Assembly (NCBI GenBank): GCA_037447655.1
Contig: JBBHKE010001632.1
Coordinates: forward strand, 188,319 to 252,318
From: Zygnema cylindricum
Lineage: Eukaryota; Streptophyta; Zygnematophyceae; Zygnematales; Zygnemataceae
Length of the DNA: 64,000 nt
Direction: 5' to 3'
In this document: positions 36,109-47,829 of the stretch, piece by piece
Layout: each line of letters opens with the position of its first letter
Numbering within the stretch: the first letter of the stretch is position 1
Translations under genes and position numbers: made by a program
The notes under the pieces: model-generated
What the model was told of the DNA's origin: nothing
Database searches by the model: none
The model's input: only the letters and a program-made list of their open reading frames with translations

Positions 36109-39100
36109 TCAAAAAAGAAGTTTTTTTAGTACTAAGATGAGTAACATAACAAGACACATGACTATTAACAACATTATGCAGTACAACATCGCGTTTCTTT
36201 TTTGCTTCTCCTGAGCCTGCAAACAAAACAATTGGAAAAAAAAAAAAAAACAAACAAAAATGCAAACAAAGTCAAAAACAAAAGCAAAAATGTATACGGA
36301 AACTGAAACAGAAACGAAAACAGAAACGGGAATGAAAACGAAAACAGAAACAGAAAACGAAAATAAACAAACAAAATTAGACATGTCATGTAGCCATATA
36401 AGAAAATTCATTAGCGAGAAACATAACCTATAAAATTACCCGATAACGAATTGATCACACAGGTCACCTTAAGTTAAACCAAATTTTGATTATCTTAAAT
36501 AAATTTGAACAATCTTGTTTCACGTATTCAAAAAAACCTCGTAAAACGGAACTGTCTTATCAACCATCGTCTTCTCAACAGAAAAACACAAAAAAATGAA
36601 TCTCACATCTTCTACCATAAAGAGAGGAAAAATGAAAAAGAACAAAATGATAAAAAACAAAACAGACGAGAAGCCTAACACCTTTGGGTATTATAACTTC
36701 GAGCTAACGAGTCTCAAAGAGACTTTTGACAGGAATAAAACTAAAATTTGATTTTTGTGAAGGAAATAGTACTCACTTTTTTGAGCTGGTTTACACCCTT
36801 CTCCACATTCACGCTGACAGTTTGAATGTTGTAATCGATTCGATCGACTACCGTACCCTTTTTAACCATAAAGAAGAAACGGGAAAAGGAAAAGAATAAG
36901 AAAAAGGAAAAGGATAAGAAAAAGGAATAAGAAAAAGGAAAAGGAAAAGGAAACGGAAAGGAAAAGAAAAACAAAAAGGAAAAGGAAAAGGAAAAGAAAA
37001 AGGAAAAGGAAAAGGAAAAGGACAAGGAAAAGGAAAAGGAAAAGGAAAAGGAAAAGGAAACAGAAACGGAAAAGGAAAAGGAAAGAGGAAAAGGAAACGG
37101 AAAAGAAGAAGAAGAAAAAACAAAAAGCAAAAGAAAAAGAATCGAAGACAAAAACCATACTTTATAGAATGTTGATGAGAAAAACAGTCGACGAAAAGAA
37201 TGTAAGTTAACAAACATTAAACCACACATAAAATCCTTATAAAAGTTTCAAAACCTTCACTGCCTATCACTAAGAGTGTTAACAACACAAATTCAATCGT
37301 AACTATTTTTTACTAAAAACATGAAATAGAGTTAAAAACACTATTTATGAGAGTGGCCTTAAATAGGGCATGCCAGTCTGGCCTAAATTAGTATTATTGA
37401 AACTCATTCGACTTAAATTCTAATAATTCCTTTACACTAGAGTCATTCCTTTACTGGGATGGGCAGTGTACTTAGGTTCATCCTAACCAGTCTGGACTAC
37501 AAATTCGGTTCCATAATTTTTTTACGCTAAAAAACTGAGTACACCATACTGTTGATGGGCTTAAAAATAAATCGGTAATGAACACCTTACAAAAATCCTC
37601 TTATTTTTGTTTGGGATTACACAATTTAGCAAGGATCATACTGCCGACTATAAAATTAGCTATTGCAAATGATGTCTTGAAATGAACAGAAAAACAGTAA
37701 TGACTTCAAGGTTTGCTAAATCAGCATTTGCTCACATGGATACATGAAGGTAGAAAAACCACTCAGAAAAGAAGTTTACACATACTTGCCCAAAAAAATT
37801 GATGATAAAATTGAGAGAAAATTGAGATAGAATGAAGATATAAGCTCACCTGGTCAATGACAAGAACAGACAAGTCCTTCATCATTTGTGCCAATTCATT
37901 CACCGCACCGATGATCTGTCCCACAATCGACCAAACATTCCATAAATTCCATAATTTGGTATGAATACCACTAAATTTATTTCATAAACTGGACTGGGTT
38001 AAACAAAATTCATTTCACGACTGGTGCTAAACAGAGTGAACTTATTTTGTACAAATTTCACTAAATAAACTTCCTCAGGTATGAATTTAATTATCCGTTT
38101 GATCATTGCTGAAGCAAGAACTTCAATTAAAGGAATTCACTAACTCTAATAACGTGTAAGATGCCGTGTTGGTAGAAAACATGTTCAAAAAGAAGAGTCA
38201 AACTGACCTCATGAACTTCCTGTTCTCTTGCAGCAGATACATTTTCGAGTCGTTTTACGCGCAAAAGTTGACTCTCATTGAAGCCCTGAAGATGCCCCAC
38301 TGCTACTTGAGTCTATTAGAAAAAGTATAAATTTCAAATTCCCAGGCCTAACATTCATTAGGAGCACTAGTGCTTTCAGTAAAACTCTCTCGTGTCTTCC
38401 ACAATTTCCCTTCCCCGTGAAAGATGAGTCATGATATTTTATAATGATAAGGTCCTTGAGACTCACCGGATCAAAAAATTCGTCGTCTTCAGGATCTGTG
38501 GTCTGTTTTGAACTCTTCGAAGCTGTAGGTTTCTGCATAGAAAGACATGAATCCACTTTAAAAAAAGAAATATATGATTTCGACCGCAGTTAAAATGGTC
38601 ATGCTACTCCTTCCGCAATACAATCTCCATTTTACCAATCCACGAAAACAACCCATATAAGAACCATACAAAAAATGATGACATTATTCTCACTTTAAGT
38701 TATCATGAGTGCTTCAGTAACTGTGCCTTTTTTGGGTCCAAAAAACATACAACAATTAGCTACACCGTGAATCGCTATTAGCGTTAATAACGCTAACTCG
38801 GTGCCCCCAGATTTTGACCCTCGAACCTAAAATAGAATTAATAACTCGAATTATTTTTTTACGTTAATATAGGTACTGTTTAATTAGCGTTAATAACTCT
38901 AATTTGGACAGTTTTTAAATAGTATAGTGTACGGAATGTATCAGTCCGTACTAAAACTGGTTGTTATTTCGTACAAAAGAGTGTCAAATAAAGGCGTCGA
39001 CACGCGAAAGTGAGTGCCTCGACACGAAAAAGCGTACTCAGATTTGATTCCCAGTGATAAAGACGGGGGGGAATCACGTGAACCTGTTCCACATGCTCAA

Positions 39101-42100
39101 ACGTCGACTAATGTGAACACAGGCAATACTGGCTACACTAAGGGAAAAATGTACCCAAATTAGAGTTATGCATAAATTAGAGTTAATGTTTTCTTGGCGA
39201 AAGGCCTTGAACCCAAATTAGAGTTGATAACACTAATTGTTTTTTTACACTAATTATTTCTTAACGCTAATAGCGATTCACGGTGTACTCATAACAATAT
39301 GAAAAAAGAATCTGTTTGCGATCCCCCTACCAGTAGAACCATTGCTCTGCCTCAAAATCTACCTACAACAAACATGGCGTATCTTTCTTTATAAAACAGA
39401 AAAAAAAAATCGATAAGTTTCAACTGATGTCATTTTTCAAGTATACATTAAAAATATATTTTTATAATCAATCAAACGGAAATCAACAGCAGTTGCTGCT
39501 GAGAAACGAATTAATTAATTGAAAAAACACAACTGCAATACCCTCAAAAGGGTTTTATGGCATCAACAACTCTTTCATTACAATAACTTCAATGAAACTT
39601 TAACAAAGTGATGATATTATAACAAAAAACTTTGCTGACACAAATGATTGACGTCTAAATTGTACATGAATATGTAGACACTAATAGGGTTTTGACATGC
39701 AGCAACAAAACGTATATTCTCCATACGATACCCAACAACAATACCAATACAAAACAATACAACATCCTTTGCATTTTTCTAGATAACGACATGTGGTGAT
39801 AAAAACTTTAAAATCACTTTCGGCAACTTGTCACCAACTGATTCAATATGAAATAACACAAGAGTACACCGCCCATCGCTATTAGCGTTAATCACTCCAA
39901 CTCCAGGAATTGTCTTTTTGACCCAACATCATAAATCAGTGTTAATAGCACTATTGAAGTAAGTGGCCCACAATACGCCACATTGCAAAACAAAATTTAG
40001 TGAAGTTCATTCTAATAATGTGTTAACGCTAATAACTCACTAACTCCAATAGCGATGTAAAGTGTACGACACCGTGAATCGCTATTAGTAAATAAACTAT
40101 TAACATGGGTTTTGTATAAGTGTTATTGATTCTAGTTCCGAATCTCGTGGCTGATTCTGAACTGTTTAAATAATTAGCTTTAAGAAAAAAATAATCAAGT
40201 GTCGATGATACTATTTTAGGTTGTAGGGGTAAAATTAAGGGGCACCGACATAATGGGATTGGTGCTAATAATTATACATAATGTACTCAACTATTATCCG
40301 GCAATATACATAAAATGATCTAAGGCCATTTTACAGACTCTACGCCCTTATTAATACACAGGAAATACACCTCCTTGTGGAGAATTATACCCCTTGAGCT
40401 GCAGGTCCAAACTAACAAGGCACCTGACTTTCCATCATGTTAGGCTTGTTGCTTACTTACAACAACAACGCACAAAAATGTCAATTAAAATTTACAATTG
40501 ATATATTTTACAGTTTTCTGATGGACATTCACATTGCAAACTGCCGCTGCCTTCTTATTAGTGAAGACTTTTCCATGTGACTTTCACAGTGTCATCCTGA
40601 AGAATGAATCCTTCAATGTCCCTCTCTCCCTCCCAAAAGCAGAAATAACTTACTGAAAGAGAATCATAAGGAACCAGAAAAACTGCTGTCTGTGTATCTT
40701 CATTACTACAACAGGTCAAGACAAAACTTACAAGAACAGTCCTAAGTATGTTCTCTAGTCCTTCATCCTAGCTTTTTCTAATGTGACAAAGTATTGACGA
40801 ACCGAGGTTTTCACGAAAGAAAAACCGGAAACTGACCGACAGTAAACCCGATGCTGATCAATTATTAAAGGAAAAAGGAAAACGTAAAAGGCATCATTTG
40901 TAGCAAGAATGTAAAAAAAACATACCTCTTGTTGTTGCTCCAATCGGTGAAGGTAAGCCTTCGACTGTTTGCGAAAATCCATTGACAGGGATTGCAAATC
41001 TGTGGCCATAGACCTCTGAACCATCAAATAAACCATAATCAAGAGTCAATTTAAAAAAAAAAAAAAAACGGATACAATTTCCATAGGCGACCTTAACTTT
41101 ACTAACACCTATCCTTATAGCCATCTCATGCATTCTTACCCAAAATTAGAACAAGCCACAATCTAACATTCACATGTTGCACCCTGCAAATTACAAATTG
41201 AAAAAACAATAGGAAAAAAAGCAAATGGGAAAAAAAATTAAAACGCAAAGATGAAAAATTTACGTCCATTCACCCATCCGATTATCGTATGCTCTCAATC
41301 TAATAAGGAAACCAAAAGTGTATCAAATTACAATTGGAGAAAAGCAAATCGAAAAAAGTTCAATTATGCAAACATGCAGAATAAGTCCATTCAACCATCC
41401 GATTATCCTACATGCTTTTGATCCTAAAATCAAACCAAGTAGACATAAAACATGCTGTGATAATTTTTCCAGACTTGCCTGAACGTTCTTGCAAATGCTG
41501 CTGTTCTCATCTGGCCCCAAATCTTGTGTTAAACGTTGCAAATGTTTCTCGCATCTCTTTAATATTCTCGTAATCTCTTGAGTAAGAAGCTCAATGTTCT
41601 CCTCGTGTGTATTTTTTGAGGTATCGAAATTCGGTAGCAAGGCTCTTGCTTGCGATTTGGCGAGCTCTCCCATTTTGCTTCGAGCTCGTTGCATCTCTTC
41701 CTTCACTTTCTCCGATAAGTCGACCCATAATGGAGGGAGGACAGCAGTCGGTCTTGACTCTCTGCATTTTCCACAGTTACCAACATATAACAAGACAAAT
41801 TACTACAATTACTGATTACCGCTCATTACCAAAATAAGTACTCTCATTATTGTAACGAGTTTAAGCAAATAGAAATTGCAAAGAAAGAGGAAAACCAAGG
41901 GTAAAAGAAACACTTTTGCAATATGTCTTTCTTTCATGACATGGTGATCACTTGGAGACAACAAATGAGAGAAAAAGAGGGAGAGAGACAGAGAGAGGAG
42001 AATGAGAGAGGAGAAAGAGAGAGGAGAGAGCGAGAGAATAAGGAGCGAGAACGAGTGAGAGAAAGAGGGAGAGGGAATGGAAAGGAGAGAGAGCGAGAGA

Positions 42101-42155
42101 AAGACAGGAAAGAGAGAGGAGAGAGCAGGGGGGAAAGAAGGAGAGGGAAAGGGAG

Positions 42156-42194
<39 letters not shown>

Positions 42195-42236
42195 AGAGAA
42201 AGAGAGATACAGACAGAGATTATATAAATAACATAG

Positions 42237-42270
<34 letters not shown>

Positions 42271-42366
42271 TAGAAATAGAATAGATATAGAGAATAGAGA
42301 AGATAGAGAGAAAGGAGAGACAGATATAGATAAAGATAAAATAGATAGATAGATATATATAGATAT

Positions 42367-42409
<43 letters not shown>

Positions 42410-43310
42410 AAGGGAGGAGAGAGCGAGAGCAAGAGAGGGAGGGAGGGGGAGAGCGAGAGAGAGAGCGAGAGGGGCAGAGCGAGAGAGAGAGCGAGAGGGG
42501 CAGAGGGAGAGAGAGGGATGACTGGAACCAAAAAACTACGAAAGTTCATTGCTTAGGGCCTTACTTACCCACTTGTCAGGATTGTTCTAAGAGAATAAAT
42601 TGACCTTCTCACTCATGTAATCAAGGCATGAAAATGATACAAGAGAAAATGAAAAAGAAAGTGGTACAAGTGAAAATGATGGAATCCAACTTAAATTAAA
42701 TAGAAAGACCAAATGCAGGAAGACGCATTGCCTGACAAAAGGATAAAAATCGTTAACTGCGTGAACAGTTTGGAAACCTAAATTCTCCCAGATTAAAATG
42801 AAAAAAGAAATAAATAAACAAAAAAAAAAGGATCCTACATACATACATACATAAATACCCTGAAATTAACATCTGTTCTCGAGAACAATCCTTAGTTTGA
42901 ACCTTCCTGAGCCAGTCCAGCACATAGTTTTGATAAACAGGTTAAAAACGATGGTAAAAAAGAAAAATAACCGTGAAAAGGAACACCGTAAAGAGGAAAA
43001 TGACCGTAAAACTGTAAAATAAAAAATGACCGTAAAACTTTAAAAAGAAAAAATGACCGTAAAACCGCATAAAGGAAAAATGACCGTGAAAAGGAAAAAT
43101 GACCTTTAAAAGGAAAAATGACTGCAGAAAGGAGAAATGTCACACTTACCGAATGGATTCAGAGAGCTCTAATTGCACATAACCGCCTCGTGTGGCAGCT
43201 TTTGAAGAAACAGCGATTCCAGAATTAGAATCGGAGGGCTCAGAAGGATTGACATGTCGGACGGCATCTCTGTACTTCAAAAATGCTGAGGTTCGATTAC
43301 GAGTGGCCAT
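36109..43310 (-). CDS. SYP4: SYP4-class (Tlg2/syntaxin-16-like) Qa-SNARE, eight exons
   Basis: A Qa-SNARE of the trans-Golgi network, orthologous in type to Arabidopsis SYP41/42/43. - strand exons: 43310-43150, 41761-41479, 41015-40926, 38532-38467, 38312-38208, 37915-37850, 36857-36777, 36216-36109. The joined frame gives 319 residues, the expected length. It starts MATRNRTSAFLKYRDAV as in the family. The N-terminal Habc region spans roughly residues 60-190. The SNARE helix includes AVNELAQMMKDLSVLVIDQG, with the zero-layer Gln in IDQG, followed by VVDRIDYNI. A C-terminal membrane anchor (AMLYCIMLLIVMCLVMLLI) ends at the stop. Intron 2 uses a GC donor (CAG|GCAAGT); the others are GT-AG. Intron 3 (38533-40925) holds three MITEs. 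Introns 1 and 7 hold long CT-rich tracts on the sense strand. No damage seen. Confidence 0.95.
36870..37135. repeat. (GGAAAA)n purine tract in SYP4 intron 7
   Basis: About 260 bp of GGAAAA and AAGGAAAA units on the + strand; on the gene strand it is a (TTTTCC)n pyrimidine tract 13-280 bases upstream of the exon-7 acceptor. The Phe/Ser-rich frames across it are artefacts. Confidence 0.9.
38763..39285. mobile_element. MITE family M, copy g (SYP4 intron 3)
   Basis: Perfect-looking ends CACCGTGAATCGCTATTAGC and CTAATAGCGATTCACGGTG with TA on both sides (38761-38762, 39286-39287). 523 bp; it appears the best preserved of the family. Confidence 0.9.
39867..40064. mobile_element. MITE family M, copy h (SYP4 intron 3)
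   Basis: About 198 bp; begins CACCGCCCATCGCTATTAGC and ends CCAATAGCGATGTAAAGTG, flanked by TA. The right end is mutated. Confidence 0.7.
40070..40283. mobile_element. MITE family M, copy i (SYP4 intron 3)
   Basis: Begins CACCGTGAATCGCTATTAG within six bases of the end of copy h. The right end (GGTGCTAATAATTATACATA) is strongly degraded. Confidence 0.6.
41950..42520. repeat. (GA)n-rich microsatellite region in SYP4 intron 1
   Basis: Nearly pure GAGAGA, AGAGGGAG and GATAGATA tracts with a (TA)n core at 42236-42261. On the gene strand it is a CT tract. Confidence 0.92.
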
Positions 43311-44339
43311 GGATTTGGTGAAAATAATAGTCAATACAAAAATTTCCTTGCAAGATCCATGAGCTTGGAGCAAAATAATGATTTTAGAGCAAGAAATTGA
43401 TTACAGGAAATGTTTACTAAAAATGATTACTAAAACTGTTTAGCATTCGCCACGTGATTAGACAGATCTGGTATAAAATAATAAAACCTTTTTCTTTTAC
43501 TCCTGCCACATTCTTTCTTCTTTGATTTTAGCATAGATCACTGTAATTTTGAACCCTAAAAAGCAATAAATTGTCACACGCGAGAAGAAGACAAAGATAT
43601 TCTCGCAAAATCTGAAGTACAAGAACAACAAAAAGAAGAAGACAAAATACTGCAAGAAGCGTATTCGTTGAGAGGAAACAGGTTTACTTCGATTACGCCG
43701 AAAATAAGGACAAGTTTAACCTCCAAAAGCAGCCATGGATAATCCACCAGGGAGACAAAACAGACAACGGATGGATTGTACACCCGAGTACCAAACGAGC
43801 TGTCCGTACAGAATGGAGAACATCCATACAGATTGGCGTAAATTCGTACATAATGGCGTAAATTCGTACATAATGGCGTATGACCGTACACAAATGAATT
43901 CTGAACGTACAGGATGCCGTACATCTGTTATGACACGCTACAGTAGGCTTCCGCAGTAGAGGGAATGCACACTTGTGAATTGCTATTGCCGTCATGTCCA
44001 TTCCTTCGTACTGAAAATAAAATTGCTATTGCCGTAATGTCCACTCCTTCGTACTGAAAATAAAAGGTGTCTCGATGAGTTATATGAGTTCGATGCTACG
44101 GTAATAATTCTGAGCAAAAGCAACGAGAAAAAAAAGTCGTGTGAAGGTCCAATTGGCAGAAAATCAAAATTAATTTTAAAAGGAAAGTCGAAAGTGCAGG
44201 CAGACGTTTTTCTACTAGTTTTGAACACGTGTCATAATTTTCTGAAATCTCGCTGACGCGAGTACAGATCTTGAAAATGTCGATGACTAGCCGTTCAATT
44301 TTTGACGAATTGGAGTTAGGGTACGTCCCCCATGTGTTA
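43311..44339. other. SYP4 upstream region
   Basis: It presumably contains the 5' UTR and promoter. 43800-43910 has a short tandem pattern ATTCGTACATAATGGCGTA. Two near-identical 40-bp stretches (GCTATTGCCGT..ATGTCCA..TCCTTCGTACTGAAAATAAA) occur at 43981-44020 and 44024-44063. No other gene. Confidence 0.5.
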
Positions 44340-45066
44340 GGGTGTGTGCCCATGTAGCCGAAACTTTGAAACGTTACTTTGGATTTTAGCGCTGATTTTA
44401 CGGTGTACTTTTCAAAGTGTTCCTATGTCAAACATTACTTGCGCCTTCATTACTTCAAATATGTGACAGATGTAGACGTCACCAATATCTTGCGACACCT
44501 GTAGACGCTAACAAACTGCGGACATTTGTAGACGCCAGCGAGCTCCGGACAAACTGTGGACATTTGTATACTACAACGAGATTCTGACATACCGCGGACA
44601 TTTGTAGATGCCCACACGTGGACAACATAACAAATTGCCTACGTCTACAAGTGGCAGATAGACTCCTACGCTGTAATCTCCGCAGACCCTGCTGGAGATA
44701 AATTTCGTACAACCAAACAAACAAAAGAATTATTTGCAAACGGACAAACATTTTTGTTTTACTGTACACTCCCAATTGAAAAAAAAAATAGAAAACTTTT
44801 GACGCGTGCAATCCAGGTTTTCTATTCGTCAATAGGGTAGTATTTTGATTAAAATCAGATCGCGATTTGATTCCAGTGCAAGTGTGAAGATGAGCTGGAA
44901 GTGGGTAGCGATGATAATAACGCCAAATTTCCGTACCTTCCAAGTACCAAGATGTACTTGTGTTTTTGCAAAATTTTCGTACGGCGTAATATTTTCTCGT
45001 TGCAAGTCCCGTTTTCTGTGAAAACGACGGAAAAAAACCCTTACTTGAACACATGGGCACACGCCC
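44340..45066. mobile_element. PIF/Harbinger-like non-autonomous element
   Basis: Terminal inverted repeats GGGTGTGTGCCCATGT (44340-44355) and ACATGGGCACACGCCC (45051-45066), flanked by TTA on both sides (44337-44339, 45067-45069). A 3-bp TTA duplication with GGG-starting ends is typical of PIF/Harbinger. Its left subterminal region repeats GCGGACATTTGTAGACGC about every 45 bp. No transposase. Confidence 0.75.
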
Positions 45067-45890
45067 TTAGAGTATCTACTTTTCTCTGTCTATTTGCCCT
45101 AAAATTCAGGGAACTTTGACAAAAACTTTAGCCGTACGATAAAATCATGTTTACCAAAGTACAGTGAACGTAAATTCATACTTTGGATGTACGGCGTGTT
45201 TGTCGTCATGTGAGCTTATTTTGGTGTTTTCCCCTTTACGACCCTCGGGCAAGAGAATCCAGCCCAAAAAAAAACTTCATCCAAAATCACCTCGAGGTGG
45301 TGATTTTAGTTAAAGTACCGCCCAAACAGCGAATGAAAACCGACCCACGCACGCGCCACACGAGAGCGATTTTTTTGGAATGGGGAGAGTCCTCGCTATT
45401 TTTCTCCGTGGCCGTCACGCGCATGTAAGGAAAAAAGTTTGCAGGAGTCTCGGACCTCCACTTTCATTCACGGGTCCTTTGGATGATTTTTCGCCGTCGT
45501 CGCCTCTCCCCTCTCCCTCTCACACTATCGCTTTTATCTCACACTTTATAGAACGAGACACGTCAATATTGATATAAAATGAAAGATCTTTGAAAAATAT
45601 TTGTTTTAACAATTTTTAGGATTTCTTTTAATGGCAAGTCGAATGAGAAAAGCAAAAAAAATGAAATTGGGAAACAATGGCGTAAAGTTCTTGAATCAGT
45701 GACGTCGACGTTGTCACAAGTGAGCGTGATGTCACAATGTCACCAAACCCTAAACATCTACAATTTCACAAAAATTTAGACGTCTACCAGTGTCGCTGTT
45801 TTTGTGGCGTCACTAATCGTCGGAAGTTTCGTAGTCAGCTTCAATCGTCACAAGCTGTACCTACGTCTACAAAAGTCTCATGACAAAGTT
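45067..45890 (+). repeat. Repeat R1, uninterrupted copy
   Basis: Homologous (inverted) to 2290-2792 joined to 9244-9480. The copia insertion point corresponds to the AGAGAATCCAGCCC region near 45250. The right side contains GACGTCGACGTTGTCACAAG and CCAAACCCTAAAC, which also occurs at 2290-2300. No protein is recognised. Confidence 0.7.
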
Positions 45891-45924
45891 CCGATTTCAT
45901 TTTCGCACATTGGGACGATCTTCA

Positions 45925-46346
45925 AAGTAGTACGGTACAGAAAGAAGTCGAGGCAGCCTGCCTCTAACTTCTCTCTCCAACTCCCACACTTGTTGCAGTC
46001 ACTGAGAAGTTGGAGAGGAAGCTAGAGCCATGGCTATCTAGGCTATCCAGAGGTTTACAGGAAGACTTAGAAAAATTTGATAGATAGGACCCTCTCTCCT
46101 AGAGAGCTTCTGTAGAAAAGGTCAACTTTGACCCTCCATAACTTACTGCTTAGGGGAGCAAATTCAGAGATTCTTTTTGCTATCGACTCAGGGGAGTCTT
46201 GCCTTCACAGTGGTGAAGGTGGTTAGAGTTTTTGTCTGCCAGGGTGGCAGTTATTCTTGTAGAAACACAAAGGGGCCAGGTTTATCCTAGAGGCTTCTTG
46301 CAAGTTGTCCATTTTGAGGACCTATGGAGGTCTCAGAGTTTCATAG
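45925..46346 (+). mobile_element. Internally deleted LTR (element-1 family)
   Basis: 45925-46030 matches the 5' part of the element-1 LTR (CTAACTTCTCTCTCCAAC, GAAGCTAGAGCCATGGCTA). At about 46050 it jumps to the 3' part (GATAGGACCCTCTCTCC, GGTCAACTTTGACCCTCC) and ends GGTCTCAGAGTTTCA at 46346. About 500-600 bp of the LTR middle is missing. Confidence 0.8.
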
Positions 46347-46744
46347 CGTCATTATTTTTTCGGCTCTTCCTTCCGCTTGGAGAACTTCCAGGTGGAAAGT
46401 AAACCCAATTGTCAGCCGCCAGTTTAGCAAAAGCTACAAGTGTGCACAGAGAAAAATAGGTTATTATAAGGAATAAACACACGCTAACAGTGATTTACAA
46501 TACTAGACCACAGTAAAAGTTTGCTACTTGGACACCACAAATTTTTGAATGAAGACAAAAGAAAATCGTACGCCTACCGCCTGGCTCGGTTTGCTGCGAT
46601 TCGAAACGGCTTTTCCTTTTTTGCCGAACTGAACAAGGTAGTAACAGCCAAAAAATCATTTTTGCATATTCAAAACGATCAAAATGTTTTAAATATCAAT
46701 TAATTTTCCAGCAATAATATTTTATACAAACATGAATTATATTC
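46347..46744. other. Intergenic, no gene
   Basis: No conserved sequence is recognised between the deleted LTR and the tRNA gene. The last 30 bases before the tRNA are AT-rich, as is common upstream of plant tRNA genes. Confidence 0.4.
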
Positions 46745-46817
46745 GGGGATGTAGCTCACATGGTAGAGCGCTCGCTTAGTATGTGAGAGGTATGGGGATC
46801 GATACCCCGCATCTCCA
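46745..46817 (+). tRNA. tRNA-Ala body with Thr anticodon (AGT)
   Basis: A 73-base cloverleaf. Acceptor GGGGATG pairs with CATCTCC and keeps the G3:U70 pair, the main alanine identity element. D-arm GCTC/GAGC is intact. The anticodon arm is CTCGC-TTAGTAT-GTGAG, giving anticodon AGT (46778-46780), which reads ACN Thr codons. The T-arm is TGGGG/CCCCG. Against the tRNA-Ala(AGC) at 55123-55195 it has exactly three changes, all C to T (positions 36, 40, 49), two of them at CpG. Pairing survives as G:U wobbles. A and B boxes are intact and a TTTT lies about 20 bases downstream. It may be an expressed Ala-accepting, Thr-decoding tRNA or a methylation-decayed pseudogene; the sequence cannot decide. 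Confidence 0.85.
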
Positions 46818-47190
46818 CACAATCTTAAATTAGTTGGTGTTTTGTGCTGTGCTGACTGAGTTAATACCCTATTTTGCGTACCGAGCTGATTTTCAGTGAG
46901 CACTATGACTCTGAAATATTCAGTTTTACGAACTGAACTGGTTTCCAACCGATTCTACGCCGCCGTTACATATAAGACTAAAATTTGAGTTACACTGAGA
47001 CACGTGAGAGCTTGTCCAAAGGCTTTTTAGGCTCTTCACATTCCTAAGGAGGGCCTCCTCTTAACAATCCCCCAATTTAGTGACACCCCTCTCATACCGA
47101 TCGGGAGATCATCCGTTACCTTAATGTGTTGGGTAATTACCATCGGGATCACCTATAGCCTCGACTTTAATCTCGCCTTCCTCCTCATCT
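46818..47190. other. Intergenic, no gene
   Basis: No coding or repeat feature is recognised apart from the start of the minisatellite on the right. Confidence 0.4.
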
Positions 47191-47358
47191 TCAAGAAGCT
47201 CACTAGCTGCCCAAGCAGCACCTAGGTAGTCGTTGAAGTAGCACCTAGGTAGCCGTCCACAACCCTTAGGTAGTCGTCCGTTCAAGCAGCTCTTAGGTAG
47301 TCCTCCAAGCAACCCTCGGTAGGCGTCTAAGCAACCCTTAGGTCGTCGTGCTTGAAGG
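47191..47358. repeat. Minisatellite with CTTAGGTAGTCGTCC-like units
   Basis: Imperfect 24-33-bp units containing CTAGGTAGTCGTC and AAGCAGC. The same motif (CTTAGGTAGCCGTCCAAG) resumes at 51553-51600, right after element 3, showing that the element inserted into this array. Confidence 0.75.
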
Positions 47359-47570
47359 TGTTGAAATTTGTGAAGTATTTTCTAGGTCTGAATTGTTGAG
47401 CTCAAAAACAAAAGGGAAAGCGCAGGCTGTTTGCCTCCACCCCTCTCTCTATCCCCCATACTTGATGTAGCCACTCAAGGAGAGGGAGAGAGAGAGAGAG
47501 TAGTGGAGCCATGGCTGTCTCAGCTTCATTAGGCACGACTAAAGAGTGACTTTAAGTCACTCTCAACAAA

Positions 47571-47640
47571 AGGTTGAGTCCGGCAGGATTCGAACCTCCG
47601 ACCGGCAGAGCGTGGCGTAGCCGTTCGCTCTAAGTAGTGT
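47571..47640 (-). other. tRNA-like module with perfect B box inside the 5' LTR of element 3
   Basis: On the - strand the stretch contains TTAGAGCGAACGGCTACGCC and then GGTCGGAGGTTCGAATCC. GGTTCGAATCC (47586-47596, complement) matches the pol III B-box consensus exactly. It is antisense to the element. Corresponding modules lie at 48035-48112 and 10955-11026. Confidence 0.5.
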
Positions 47641-47829
47641 GTCGTAGAAGTTCGCTAGAATACATAGGGTGCGATTTCTACTTAAAGTGTGTTACTTCCT
47701 CTAAACCAATTAACGAAAATATTAATATAAGGACATAGAACTAATAAAATACGGTGCGAACATGATTCCGCACGAAACAAATGAATCAGACATTTGTTTT
47801 GACGACTGAGAGTACATTTTGGTTTTTAT

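Noticed and set aside
36741-37229. Phe/Ser-rich open frames on the - strand
   Set aside because: They are translations of the (GGAAAA)n tract in SYP4 intron 7; all frames are open because the tract lacks stop codons.
41923-42549. Glu/Arg-rich and Ser/Leu-rich open frames
   Set aside because: Products of the GA microsatellite in SYP4 intron 1.
43574-44001. Frames of about 100 codons upstream of SYP4
   Set aside because: They cross GTACAT-type repeats and the probable SYP4 promoter; no resemblance to any protein.
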